The notes below the pieces were generated by a model. That model worked only from the letters and a program-made list of their open reading frames with translations. It made no database searches and was not told the DNA's origin. Made by a program: the position numbers and the translations under genes. Of a stretch of 64,000 nt of DNA, positions 54,638 to 62,404 are shown piece after piece. Source of the stretch: an uncultured Acidobacteriota bacterium. Its GTDB lineage: Bacteria > Acidobacteriota > Terriglobia > Bryobacterales > Bryobacteraceae. The stretch's first letter is position 1, and each line of letters starts with the position of its first letter. The stretch is from the NCBI GenBank assembly GCA_902826685.1, contig CADEFT010000034.1, forward strand, positions 20,150-84,149. Direction: 5' to 3'.

Positions 54638-54735
54638 GTTGTGATCCTTCCGTTCTGGTCATTGAGACACGTCGACAGGGTAGGTGGAACAAGAAATATG
54701 AATGCGCGATGAATTCCGCAGGCTTGCGGCGCCCT

Positions 54736-57087
54736 CTATGCCCGCTTGCGCGTGCGGCGCAACACAAGCAGTGCAGCCAGAAGCGCGGGAATTGCGAGAA
54801 ATAGGGCGGGCGGCACAGTCCGGGGAAGCGGATCGTGCCCCTCGCCGGTGATCACGAATGGGGCCCAATAGTATGGATGCGACAGTGCGTTTCCAGAATG
54901 CATGAATTCCAATTTGGTCTTTCGCAGCGCTTCTGCCTTTGTCTCGCCCGACGCCAGGTGCCGGTACATTGCCGGCATGAACTTGGCGCTGGCCTTGTCC
55001 GAGACCTTCCAAAGCGACCCGATCGATGACGCCGCGCCGGCACGAAGGAATGCCGCACTGAATCCTTCAAGCCCTTCGCCGCGAATGTAACGGCCTTGTT
55101 CCGAGTCGCAGGCCGCCAGCACGACCAATTCCACGCCCGCCAGCGGCAAGGCCGAGATTTCGTCGCGGTACAAGTACTGGGATGCGGGACTTCCCGGCGC
55201 GGGAGTGAAGATGAGCCGCGAACGCCGGGAGTCGCGCGGATCCACTGCCGCATGCGTGGCCAGGTGCAGCACAGGAGGCGCCTCTCGGGCCAATCGTACA
55301 AACGTGGCCTTCAGGTTGGCCTGTCCCACGAAGATCGAAGCCCGGCCTGGAAGGGCTCTTGCGGCCGACTCGGCCTCTTCCGTCGAATAGGGCAAGCGCG
55401 CCCAAGCGAGATCGAATGAGCCGGAGCTTGGAGCCGGGGAAATTGGGTCGGCGAAGGCGCGAAGCGATATTTGCCAGGGCCATCGCCTATCTGTGGCTCG
55501 CCGTGTCAAAGCGAATTCGGCCGCCGGAACGTAGCTGATCGCGAACCGTTCGACGGACGGCCGGCTGTCGGTCAGGGGCAGGATCTCAAACGGAATGGAA
55601 GAAAACGGTCCATCCGGGGCGATCAGCAACTTCGAGATTCCGGTGAGCCTGTCTTGGAGGTGGGCCGGCATCAGAAGCCGGGCAACTTCCGCGGCATGCG
55701 CCTGCCATCCTTCCGCGCCCTTTGCTAGAAGCACCTTGAGGGACTCGATTTTCGCTGAATCACTGGGTCCAACGCCAGCTCGAACTATTCCAGCATCGCT
55801 GGCCGTCACCCAGATCACGGCCATCTTCCCATTTGCCGTCCAATACTCAAGCAGTGCGGAATCGGGATCAAGCGCGCGCTGAATAGCCCCAATCGTCACC
55901 GCGGCGGCGGCGCGCGGGCGGGCATCTTTGAGGCTGCGGGCCCGGCCTTGTTCGATGCGCATCAGGATGGCCGCAAGATCGACGTTGGGGCGTCCCACAA
56001 GCAATGCGATCAGTTCATCGTAGACGTCCCGCTTGGCTGCGAGGAACTCCTCCTTAAGGGAATTGGTCAGCCCGGCTCGGGTGGATTCGATCACAGCCAC
56101 CGCCGCTTCGAACTCGCGCTGCGCCTCATCGGGCCGGCCTAGTGCTACATGGCATCTGCCGATGCCGGCCAGGGCCGTCCACTCTTCATCCAGCAGTTTC
56201 AATTCGATGGCTCCGTCGATGGCTTGGCGGAAACGAGTCTCGGCCTCCGCAAAACGCCCCATCCGCAGCAGGGTTTCACCCAGAAATATCTCCTGTTGAA
56301 CGATCTCGCGGCGATTGCCGCTGGCCATGGCGAGCTTCAATGCCTGACCGAATGTTTGGAGGGCCGAAGGGTACTCATCGAGATCCCGTGCCTGTACGAC
56401 GCCTATGTTCCGGAGTGTGTACAGTAGTGCCGCGGCATGGGGATCCTTGTCGAACAGGCGGCGCGCGGTTTCGTAAGTGGCCAGGGCTTTGCGAGGATCG
56501 CCCAGCCGCCTGTACACAACCGCGAGATTGGTCAGAATCTGAGCCTCGATATTCGGCTCAAGCTGGATGTGCAGCCTGCGGATCTCGCGGTAAAGATCCA
56601 ACGCCCGGTCATCTTGCCCTAGAGTCTGATGCAGGGCAGCCAGATTTCCCAGGGAAAGTTGCTTGCTTCGCAGGTGCCACGGCTGGTGGTCAGTTCCCTT
56701 GAGTCTGGCAATCGCGGTCTGGTAGCCAGAGTAAGCGTCGGCATACCGTCCAAGAAAGGAATGTACGCCCGCAATGTTGTTTAGGCGCAGGATCTCGCCT
56801 GGCACGTCCGACAGCTCACGGTCAAGCCGAAGGGCCCGGTCGAAGAACTCCAACGCCCGCTCATACTTCGCCTCATAGACGCTGGCCGCACCTGCCACGC
56901 TGTAGGCGCTGCGCGCCTGATTGAGCGCTCGGGAGCTGAAAAATTGCTCGGCTGCCTTCGAAGCGTTGATAACCGCCGTCCTGTAGGAACCTGCCCTCAG
57001 ATCCCGCTCAGCGGATGTAAAGAGTTGCTCGGGAGATTGAGCCAACGCAACTCCCGCCAACGCCCAGATGATTCTAGACAGTGCCAA
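54736..57087 (-). CDS. TPR-CHAT domain protease, exported and membrane-anchored
   Basis: A 783-residue protein. The N-terminus MALSRIIWALAGVALAQ is a likely signal peptide. Residues about 20-330 are tetratricopeptide repeats (for example RALDLYREIRRLHIQLEPN, PRKALATYETARRLFDKDP). A linker leads to a CHAT caspase-like domain (about 470-745) with the catalytic pair H612 (HLATHA) and C660 (LAACDSEQG). The C-terminus is one hydrophobic helix (ALFLAIPALLAALLVL) followed by RRTRKRA. Signal peptide plus tail anchor would place TPR and CHAT outside the cytoplasm. It follows the BACON gene after 43 bases, in the order sigma, anti-sigma, BACON, CHAT. Related gene pairs occur in Acidobacteria; substrates are unknown. 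Confidence 0.9.
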   Translation of the reverse strand: MALSRIIWALAGVALAQSPEQLFTSAERDLRAGSYRTAVINASKAAEQFFSSRALNQARSAYSVAGAASVYEAKYERALEFFDRALRLDRELSDVPGEILRLNNIAGVHSFLGRYADAYSGYQTAIARLKGTDHQPWHLRSKQLSLGNLAALHQTLGQDDRALDLYREIRRLHIQLEPNIEAQILTNLAVVYRRLGDPRKALATYETARRLFDKDPHAAALLYTLRNIGVVQARDLDEYPSALQTFGQALKLAMASGNRREIVQQEIFLGETLLRMGRFAEAETRFRQAIDGAIELKLLDEEWTALAGIGRCHVALGRPDEAQREFEAAVAVIESTRAGLTNSLKEEFLAAKRDVYDELIALLVGRPNVDLAAILMRIEQGRARSLKDARPRAAAAVTIGAIQRALDPDSALLEYWTANGKMAVIWVTASDAGIVRAGVGPSDSAKIESLKVLLAKGAEGWQAHAAEVARLLMPAHLQDRLTGISKLLIAPDGPFSSIPFEILPLTDSRPSVERFAISYVPAAEFALTRRATDRRWPWQISLRAFADPISPAPSSGSFDLAWARLPYSTEEAESAARALPGRASIFVGQANLKATFVRLAREAPPVLHLATHAAVDPRDSRRSRLIFTPAPGSPASQYLYRDEISALPLAGVELVVLAACDSEQGRYIRGEGLEGFSAAFLRAGAASSIGSLWKVSDKASAKFMPAMYRHLASGETKAEALRKTKLEFMHSGNALSHPYYWAPFVITGEGHDPLPRTVPPALFLAIPALLAALLVLRRTRKRA

Positions 57088-57130
57088 TCCACTAGTTTAG
57101 ACGCCGCGAACCGTGGGGGCACTCTTGGAC

Positions 57131-60100
57131 TTATTCGACGGCAATGGTCACGCCATCCTGGCTCACCACCCCGTCGACTTCGATCACGAGCGGGACCCTA
57201 GCGCCAGCGGCAACCCCATCAGGAACAATGGCGTTGACCTGTAGCAATCCCGAGAGCGAACCCGGCGAGGTGCCAGAGTACAGGGCTGGTACTCTTTGTC
57301 CGCCAATCCACACGAACACGCCGGCCCTTGTCGGATTCGGATGAGAGCCGGCCAACGCACCCGACTCGCTTGGGGAAACCGTCGCTCCACCGCCGGTGCC
57401 GAAGATCATGATGGCCGAACCCCTTTTCGCGGGCGACGAGCCGGTGTTGCGAGCGTAGTCTTGATTCAGAAGCGCAGCTTGACCCCGCCCAGAAGCATCC
57501 ACTGTGAAAATCGCCGGGGACACTGATCTTTGGGTCAGGTTGCGTACTGCGGATCGGACGCCCTGGTATTCAACCGAGACGCCTACCGTTCCGCCACCGG
57601 CTAGTTCAAACGGCACCTGAACGTTGATCTGTCCCGGAGAAAGGTAGAGAATTGGCGCTGGCGTGTTGCCGATCCATACTCTTACACCGTCAATCAAGGT
57701 TTCGAAACGCCCGCCCGACGCCGAATTGGTCCTAGTGGACCCTGCAAGGGCGGACCCGTAGATTGAGATGATTTCGCCGGGCGCCAAGCCAGTAGATTGG
57801 GACTGGGCTGCGCTAGTCACGATGGAGGTTATCGTTGGATCTTGCCTTCCACCGAGCACTTGGACCGCGATGTTTATGACTCGCGGAGTTCCGTGCGCAG
57901 GGGTTACGACGACGCCCCCAGTGTGGGTTCCCGGCGCCAGACCGGATAGCGTCAGCGCCATACGAATATTTGCCGGGGTCTCGGCACGGTTAACCGCCGC
58001 GGTAATCCAGGGCGCCGTACTCGTTACTTGAATCGGCAAGGCCGTTCCTGAGCTGGCGACCTGCACGAGCGGTGGGTCCGGGACAAGCCCCCCCGGTGTG
58101 TAAACAAACTCAAATGAGGATGTACTCAGCACCAGTTGCGGCGCGGGCGTTGCGGTTACCGTCAAACTCACCGGTACGGTGACCGCCGTACCGGTCGATG
58201 GGCGAATCGTGACTGCCCCTGTATAACTCCCCGGAGCGAGGCCCCCGGAATTTGCGGTGACGAGCACGTCAGAAGGCGATTGACCCGAGAGTGGCGTCGC
58301 GGCCAGCCAGGAGCCTTCAACCGTGACAGCAAAGGGCGCACCCGGCGTACTTGCCCGTACGTTCACCGCCTGGGTGGTGCGCTGTTCATTCTCTGTGGAC
58401 TGGAAACGCAGTGTGGCAGGCGCAACGGTCCACTGGCTCGGAAGAGGTGTGGTAATAGTTAATAACACGGGTACCGAAATCGTCGCAGTTCCCGGCGAGG
58501 CTAGGCTTAACGCAGCCGAATAGTTGCCCGCCGCGAGCCCAGCGGGATTCACACTTACCGATAAAGAAAGCGGTGTCGCACCGGATGCCGGGGATGCGTT
58601 GAGCCAAGCGGCGCTGGAGGCGACGGACACTGTGCGTGGTGTTCCCCCTGACGAAACCTGAACATTTCGCGAGCCCGGAAACGGTGCGCCAGTTTCGTAG
58701 GAAAAGGAGAGGCTCGATGGCGCGGCAACAAGCGGCAGCGCCGCCGGTGGGGCCTCGACTACCAGTGTGACGGGAACCGACGCAGCCGCGCCGTTTGCGG
58801 CGGTGAGATTCACCGTTGCGGAATGACTGCCCACAGGCAGGCCGGCGGGGTTGACGCCCAGGCTCAGTTGGAGCGGTGTGACTCCCGATGCAGGAGAGAT
58901 CGTAATCCAGCTTGCGGTCGCAGCCGCGGATACACCGATCGGCGTTCCCGTGGAGGTGACCTGCACATTTCGGGGCGCCGGTGCCGAGCCATTCTGCGGA
59001 ACGGTAAACTGCAAGGCTCCCGGAGCGGTCGAAATCTGGCCGGCCGGCGGTGGAGGTGGCGGCGCCGACCCCGGCGCAAACGGGGCCACGTTTCCAGTTG
59101 CTTCGTCTCCCCGGAGCCCCATCACATGAACGGGAATATTCGACGTGATGCGGACGGACGATCCGGCCACCCCGGGAGAATTGAATGCCTCCTCCAGGGT
59201 TCGCGACCATCGGCTGCCGCCCGGCAGCGCAACCGTCGCCTGACCCAGCGTCGCACCCGTGGCAGAAACCAGGGCCAGCGCGACCTGCGCCGGACTTACC
59301 CCGCTATTCAAAACGGCAACGCCGATAAATCCGCTTTGCGGTTGGGCTCCCGATTCGAGCACGGCGCTGGCGTAGGCGTTTGAGGAAAATACCGGGTACG
59401 CAGCATTGAGCAGAGGGCGCGAACTGGAACCCATTGGCGTTGCTCGCAGATATGAGTAGTACACGGCCTCAGATCCCCTCCGGTCCCGGACGCGGATCCG
59501 CTTTGCTGTCATTTGAACGGCCTGCGATAGATTGAATCGGATCTCCGTTGGGCTTATGACGCGAAGGTTATCGATCAAGACTTCGTTTACATCAACCCTG
59601 GTTTCGGCATCGAATCCCGTTCCAAGCAACCGGACTTCTGTCCCGGGCGGCAATAGCCCGCCACCAGGAATGACATTCGTGATCGACACCGTTCCGCCAA
59701 TTGTCAGCACGCCGGACTTTGGAGCTGGAATGGAGTAGGGAGTGCCGCCAGGTGACGTCAGTGTGGTTCCGGATCCGATGCTGAGCGGGATCCTGGTGCC
59801 CGCTGCCAGCCCGGCAGGGATGTTCGCTGCGACGACAAAGAATGGGTAGTCCGGTTGGGTGCCAAGCGAACCTTGCGGCGAAACCAGGTTTGCGATGAAT
59901 CGTCCCCCCTGGAGGAAGGCAACGCCGTACGCATCCCCGCTGGAGCTGAATACGGAAACGCCGTCATAACCGCTGAACCCATACGAGTCCATTTCGAAGT
60001 GGCCGACGATGATGGGGTTCGGCGAGGTAAGCTCAAGCTTGATCTGAATCCCACCGCCTGCGGGTAGGGTCTCGGAGGGAATTCGTGGCTCAACGGCGGT

Positions 60101-60154
60101 CTGCGCCAACAGGCCGGATGATGCCAGGAATACCGCGAGCCGGAAATTGATCAC
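57131..60154 (-). CDS. Secreted BACON-repeat protein with Solibacter-type C-terminal domain
   Basis: A 1007-residue exported protein. A signal peptide (LAVFLASSGLLAQ) is followed by an IPT/TIG-like segment (about 140-230: NVIPGGGLLPPGTEVRLLG). Four BACON-type Ig repeats of about 90 residues lie between about 375 and 745, each with a pattern like AASWITISPASGVTPLQLSL and NPAGLPVGSHSATVNL. The last 240 residues form the domain described in Solibacter proteins (TIGR03437 type: GEIISIYGSALAG, PAPILYLSPGQINVQVPFEL, IFGTGGG). BACON domains often bind carbohydrate or mucin-like glycans, so an adhesive or cell-surface role is likely. The start is GTG 60154, overlapping the anti-sigma stop by 4 bases. 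Confidence 0.9.
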   Translation of the reverse strand: MINFRLAVFLASSGLLAQTAVEPRIPSETLPAGGGIQIKLELTSPNPIIVGHFEMDSYGFSGYDGVSVFSSSGDAYGVAFLQGGRFIANLVSPQGSLGTQPDYPFFVVAANIPAGLAAGTRIPLSIGSGTTLTSPGGTPYSIPAPKSGVLTIGGTVSITNVIPGGGLLPPGTEVRLLGTGFDAETRVDVNEVLIDNLRVISPTEIRFNLSQAVQMTAKRIRVRDRRGSEAVYYSYLRATPMGSSSRPLLNAAYPVFSSNAYASAVLESGAQPQSGFIGVAVLNSGVSPAQVALALVSATGATLGQATVALPGGSRWSRTLEEAFNSPGVAGSSVRITSNIPVHVMGLRGDEATGNVAPFAPGSAPPPPPPAGQISTAPGALQFTVPQNGSAPAPRNVQVTSTGTPIGVSAAATASWITISPASGVTPLQLSLGVNPAGLPVGSHSATVNLTAANGAAASVPVTLVVEAPPAALPLVAAPSSLSFSYETGAPFPGSRNVQVSSGGTPRTVSVASSAAWLNASPASGATPLSLSVSVNPAGLAAGNYSAALSLASPGTATISVPVLLTITTPLPSQWTVAPATLRFQSTENEQRTTQAVNVRASTPGAPFAVTVEGSWLAATPLSGQSPSDVLVTANSGGLAPGSYTGAVTIRPSTGTAVTVPVSLTVTATPAPQLVLSTSSFEFVYTPGGLVPDPPLVQVASSGTALPIQVTSTAPWITAAVNRAETPANIRMALTLSGLAPGTHTGGVVVTPAHGTPRVINIAVQVLGGRQDPTITSIVTSAAQSQSTGLAPGEIISIYGSALAGSTRTNSASGGRFETLIDGVRVWIGNTPAPILYLSPGQINVQVPFELAGGGTVGVSVEYQGVRSAVRNLTQRSVSPAIFTVDASGRGQAALLNQDYARNTGSSPAKRGSAIMIFGTGGGATVSPSESGALAGSHPNPTRAGVFVWIGGQRVPALYSGTSPGSLSGLLQVNAIVPDGVAAGARVPLVIEVDGVVSQDGVTIAVE

Positions 60155-60846
60155 TTCGATCCCCTCACAAAACGAAACGGCAGCGAAGTACTGGTAGCGA
60201 GGGTCTTGCTCTCGCCGTCCTCAGCCGACACCGCCCACCGGAGCGTCTTCCGGTCCGTCATCAATTCGCGAGCTTCCGCTGGCAGCACTAGTTCCGCCGA
60301 CGAAGCAGTTTGCCGCCAAATCGAGGTTCCGTCCACTTCCTCCAAGGAAACGCGGTAGCGAACGGCGCCTGGGACCGCAGACCACCGCACTGCGGAAGGC
60401 GGTTCCGCGAGGTCACCAGTTGGCGCTATTCCGACGATGTCCATCGACCGTACAACGTCAACAGTATCCGCCTCCGGAGCCGATGGCCGCGGTTGATTCA
60501 AAAACACTCCCACGGCCAGCGCCGCAGCCAGCCCGGCGGCTGCCATACCCACCCGAGGTCTGCCCAAGAAAGCCCACGGGCCGGTGCTCCTCCGGTCGCC
60601 TTTCCAGGCCGCGCTGGTGCGCAGATTTTGCTCGATGCGCCTAACACTCGAAGACTCCTCCGCCGTTGGGACCCCCTCAAGAAACGACCGCAGAACCTCT
60701 ACCTCTCCCCGGCAATAGGCACATCGGGGGAGATGCTCGGCCGCCTGTGGCGAACCCTGGCCAGCCACAAGCGCTTCAAGGTCCGCGGCCGCTAGGCACG
60801 CCTCCCCACGTTCTAATGATGCGCGCAGGAAATCCTCACTATTCAT
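60151..60846 (-). CDS. Anti-sigma factor with zinc-finger N-terminus and one membrane helix
   Basis: A 231-residue protein. The N-terminal part has H-x3-C-x2-C (HLPRCAYC, near residue 38), the zinc motif of ZAS-type anti-sigma factors. A membrane helix follows near 97-117 (VGMAAAGLAAALAVGVFL). The outer part has an Ig/fibronectin-like segment (VRWSAVPGAVRYRVSLEEVDG). The start overlaps the sigma factor gene by 8 bases, the usual arrangement of a sigma and its regulator. It would hold the ECF sigma factor at the membrane until a signal outside the cell releases it. Confidence 0.88.
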   Translation of the reverse strand: MNSEDFLRASLERGEACLAAADLEALVAGQGSPQAAEHLPRCAYCRGEVEVLRSFLEGVPTAEESSSVRRIEQNLRTSAAWKGDRRSTGPWAFLGRPRVGMAAAGLAAALAVGVFLNQPRPSAPEADTVDVVRSMDIVGIAPTGDLAEPPSAVRWSAVPGAVRYRVSLEEVDGTSIWRQTASSAELVLPAEARELMTDRKTLRWAVSAEDGESKTLATSTSLPFRFVRGSK

Positions 60847-61456
60847 CAGGAGTGCTCCCTTCCCCTGTTGATGGCCGGCGTGAGCGCAGAGCCAATCGAT
60901 TCAACGCGGTCTTCAGTTTCCGCTTGGCGCTGACCACGTAGGCTTTGGCTCCACTTGCATTTTCCAAACCCAGCGTGCGTGAGATGGCCGGCAGGGGGAC
61001 ATCTTCGACAAAGTGGAGCATCATCACCTTGGCCTCCACGGGCGAAAGCTCGGCCGCCATAATCTCTCGCGCGACGCCCGTCAGTTCCTTTTGCTCCAAA
61101 TCCCGGTCGAAGCCGGCCGCAGTACCCGGAAAGTCCTCGATATCGGCTCGGTCCATGGCATCCTCTTTGCTCCGCTGCTTCTGCCGCAACGCGTTGAAAC
61201 AGTGATTTCGGGCGATCATGTAGAGCCATGTACTGAACCGCGAGTCCATCCGGAAATGGTCGAGATGCGCCCAGGCCTTGACGAACACGTCCTGCGCCAG
61301 GTCGGTGGCCATCTCGCGGTCGCCTGCAAGCCGGAAACACCACAGTGCTACCCTGCCGTAATGCCGTTGAAACAGTTCGTCGGCATAACGGGTACCGGCC
61401 GGTCGCCCGGCCTCTAGGTACTTGGCGACGAGCTCCTCGTCGGTGAGCGAAGACAT
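60839..61456 (-). CDS. ECF-family RNA polymerase sigma factor
   Basis: A 205-residue sigma-70 family protein without region 1 or 3. Region 2 covers about 20-95 (LFQRHYGRVALWCFRLAGD, AQDVFVKAWAHLDHF, FSTWLYMIARNHCFNALR). Region 4 covers about 135-190 (ELSPVEAKVMMLHFVEDVPLPAI, SAKRKLKTALNRL). It heads a four-gene operon with its anti-sigma factor, the BACON protein and the CHAT protease, which are its most likely targets. The start ATG 61456 was chosen because it gives the usual N-terminus (SSLTDEELVAKYL); no clear ribosome site is visible. Confidence 0.93.
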   Translation of the reverse strand: MSSLTDEELVAKYLEAGRPAGTRYADELFQRHYGRVALWCFRLAGDREMATDLAQDVFVKAWAHLDHFRMDSRFSTWLYMIARNHCFNALRQKQRSKEDAMDRADIEDFPGTAAGFDRDLEQKELTGVAREIMAAELSPVEAKVMMLHFVEDVPLPAISRTLGLENASGAKAYVVSAKRKLKTALNRLALRSRRPSTGEGSTPDE

Positions 61457-61759
61457 TCATCACTATCATAGACTTTGCCAACCGAAGCTGCCCCTCGAAT
61501 TGATGTGACACCGACGCCACGGGTATGGAACAGAAGAGTTTGGGCTCTGGGGACGAGACCCAGCCATGATCGCCAACGCTGACCCTAGTCCTTGAATTGG
61601 TCGTAAGAGGGCGGAAACGGTCGGCAGCGGTTCGGGGCGAATTGGGACTCTGACCGGGTCGGCCTCTCGAACCGGCGACGTCCAGCTTGGGAAACTGGGT
61701 CAGATTATGCCACGCACGTGGTTGGCTTGGTTAAGAACTCTTGCAGAATTGGAGTAACT
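61457..61759 (+). other. Intergenic region between the sigma factor operon and a small + strand gene
   Basis: About 300 bases between divergent genes. It should hold the promoter of the ECF sigma operon and one for the small gene at 61760. I see no gene, tRNA or strong hairpin. Short complementary words (CTGACCC near 61580 and GGGTCAG near 61699) are present, but they are too far apart to call a structure. Confidence 0.5.
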
Positions 61760-62050
61760 ATGAAAACGCTCGATGAGCTTCGTGATTCTTCCTATCATCA
61801 GGAACTCGGACAGAAATTATTGGCCGCATACGTGGCCCAGCAGCAGGGCATCTCTATGACCTCAGCGCTCAAACTGGCGGAGGACCGAGTCGGTGACGCA
61901 TGGTTAATGGTTGCGGAACTCGCGCTATTAGCCCACGAGTCGTGTATCGGCCAATTCCTTGGGGATGAAGCCGTCCTCGATCAATTCGCAAGGTCCTATC
62001 AAACAATCAGCCGAGGACGGCGGATCTGTCGATCGTCACCGCCCTGCTAG
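61760..62050 (+). CDS. Small protein of unknown function
   Basis: A 96-residue frame starting at ATG 61760 with GGAG five bases upstream. The sequence MKTLDELRDSSYHQELGQKL continues as an alpha-helical, mildly acidic protein with DRVGDAWLMVAELALLAHES; the last 20 residues (QTISRGRRICRSSPPC) look less ordered. It has no signal peptide or membrane helix. I do not recognise a family. It lies between the sigma operon and the recombinase and has lower GC than the rest, which suggests acquired DNA. The ribosome site and normal composition make it a plausible gene. Confidence 0.5.
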   Translation: MKTLDELRDSSYHQELGQKLLAAYVAQQQGISMTSALKLAEDRVGDAWLMVAELALLAHESCIGQFLGDEAVLDQFARSYQTISRGRRICRSSPPC

Positions 62051-62131
62051 CGAACCCGGCGAGGATACCCTTCCGCGCAGCGCCTCAAGTGCTTCGCAAC
62101 TCGCTTTGCGGAATCAGACTTCTGTTGCAGC

Positions 62132-62359
62132 ATGGAAGCTGCGAACAGAAGGAGGCGGCGATTGCTCGCAGCAAATCCCCAGGTTAGTCAGACGCGCCGG
62201 GGTCCAAGAGAGGATTCGGTCCCTTCGCCCGAAGCAACCGCGCGGCGGGAACTGGAGCACCGGCGTGGCGCTCCGTGTTCGGACGAGGAATGGGCCGCCG
62301 CGAAGTATCGTTTGTTGGCGTTGGCAAAGCTCGTTCGTCGGTGGGTCAAGGCGGCATGA
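62132..62359 (+). CDS. Small basic protein upstream of the recombinase, hypothetical
   Basis: A possible 75-residue protein, MEAANRRRRRLLAANPQVSQ and onward, ending in DEEWAAAKYRLLALAKLVRRWVKAA. The C-terminal amphipathic helix and high Arg content suggest a nucleic-acid-binding or regulatory protein. It ends 45 bases before the recombinase start. No good ribosome site precedes the ATG, so it may not be expressed. The long minus-strand frame across this area is antisense to the recombinase and was not used. Confidence 0.35.
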   Translation: MEAANRRRRRLLAANPQVSQTRRGPREDSVPSPEATARRELEHRRGAPCSDEEWAAAKYRLLALAKLVRRWVKAA

Positions 62360-62404
62360 CAGGCAATTTCCTATGTGGCTACGCTGCGGTAAAGTTGATG
62401 GGAG

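Noticed and set aside
54716..54729. Hairpin behind the CHAT gene as a rho-independent terminator
   Set aside because: The stem is only 5 bp and no U tract follows on the minus strand.
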